Program-made: the position numbers and the translations under genes | From: DASYSA01 sp036003885 | GTDB lineage: Bacteria; Acidobacteriota; Blastocatellia; UBA7656 | Direction of reading: 5' to 3' | Length of the DNA stretch: 6,604 nt | NCBI GenBank assembly: GCA_036003885.1 | Contig: DASYSA010000724.1 | Span: 1 to 6,604, forward strand | The notes under the pieces: generated by a model | What the model was told of the DNA's origin: nothing | The model's database searches: none | Seen by the model: the letters and a program-made list of their open reading frames with translations, nothing else | In this document: one piece after another, positions 6,507 through 6,604 of the stretch | Numbering within the stretch: the first letter of the stretch is position 1 | Layout: every line of letters starts with the position of its first letter

Positions 6507-6604
6507 AATCCTGTCCACATCTCAGACGATTCCCGATCTGTGCGAATCCCCTTACTCGCGGTTCTCCGGCTTTTCACTGATAGTAATGATCGCGTTCGCC
6601 GCTC
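6507..6604. other. Downstream non-coding tail, no confident gene
   Basis: 98 nt follow the regulator's TAG. I find no strong terminator: the only short inverted pair, GATTC (6528-6532) with GAATC (6544-6548), has an 11-nt loop and no T-run. On the minus strand a stop (TAA, complement of 6552-6554) closes 16 codons reading AANAIITISEKPENRE from the window edge, which could be the C-terminus of a convergent gene. On the plus strand an ATG at 6586 opens MIAFAA without a visible ribosome binding site. Neither is long enough to call. Confidence 0.4.

Noticed and set aside
6528..6548. Terminator hairpin after the regulator
   Set aside because: Five-base stem with an 11-nt loop and no T-tract; not distinguishable from chance.

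Overview
The window is a two-gene signal-transduction locus on the + strand of a moderately GC-rich bacterium. A very large, multi-PAS sensor histidine kinase, cut off at its 5' end by the window edge, is followed by an NtrC-type sigma54-dependent response regulator. The protein architectures suggest a soil or sediment bacterium with a heavily expanded sensory repertoire. The heptamer repeat between the genes resembles repeats I associate with Acidobacteriota genomes. That lineage call is a moderate-confidence inference from pattern memory, because the window has no taxonomic marker.

Layout: (1) 2-5011, kinase: C-terminal part of an integral-membrane MASE1-like sensor, then eight consecutive PAS domains repeating every 369-384 nt, one GAF domain, a ninth PAS domain, and a HisKA/HATPase kinase core that ends the protein. 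There is no receiver domain. (2) 5012-5156, a 145-nt spacer filled mostly by a heptanucleotide repeat array. Five units in one orientation (5013-5047) face seven units in the other (5091-5139) around a 43-nt centre that holds its own small hairpin. (3) 5157-6506, response regulator: REC, AAA+ sigma54-interaction domain with GAFTGA, and a Fis-type helix-turn-helix. (4) 6507-6604, a short tail with no confident gene or terminator.

Working model: membrane and cytoplasmic signals, probably several small ligands or redox cues read by the PAS/GAF stack, control autophosphorylation at His1429 (numbering from the GTG at 101). The phosphate passes to Asp54 of the regulator, which activates sigma54 promoters. 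None of the target promoters can be recognised here. The most noteworthy non-coding signal is the inverted heptamer array between sensor and regulator. In RNA it could fold into a stem of about 35 bp just upstream of the regulator's ribosome binding site, so it may set the kinase-to-regulator expression ratio, or it may simply be a dispersed repeat that landed there. Apart from it, the window looks like a conventional, if oversized, two-component system.
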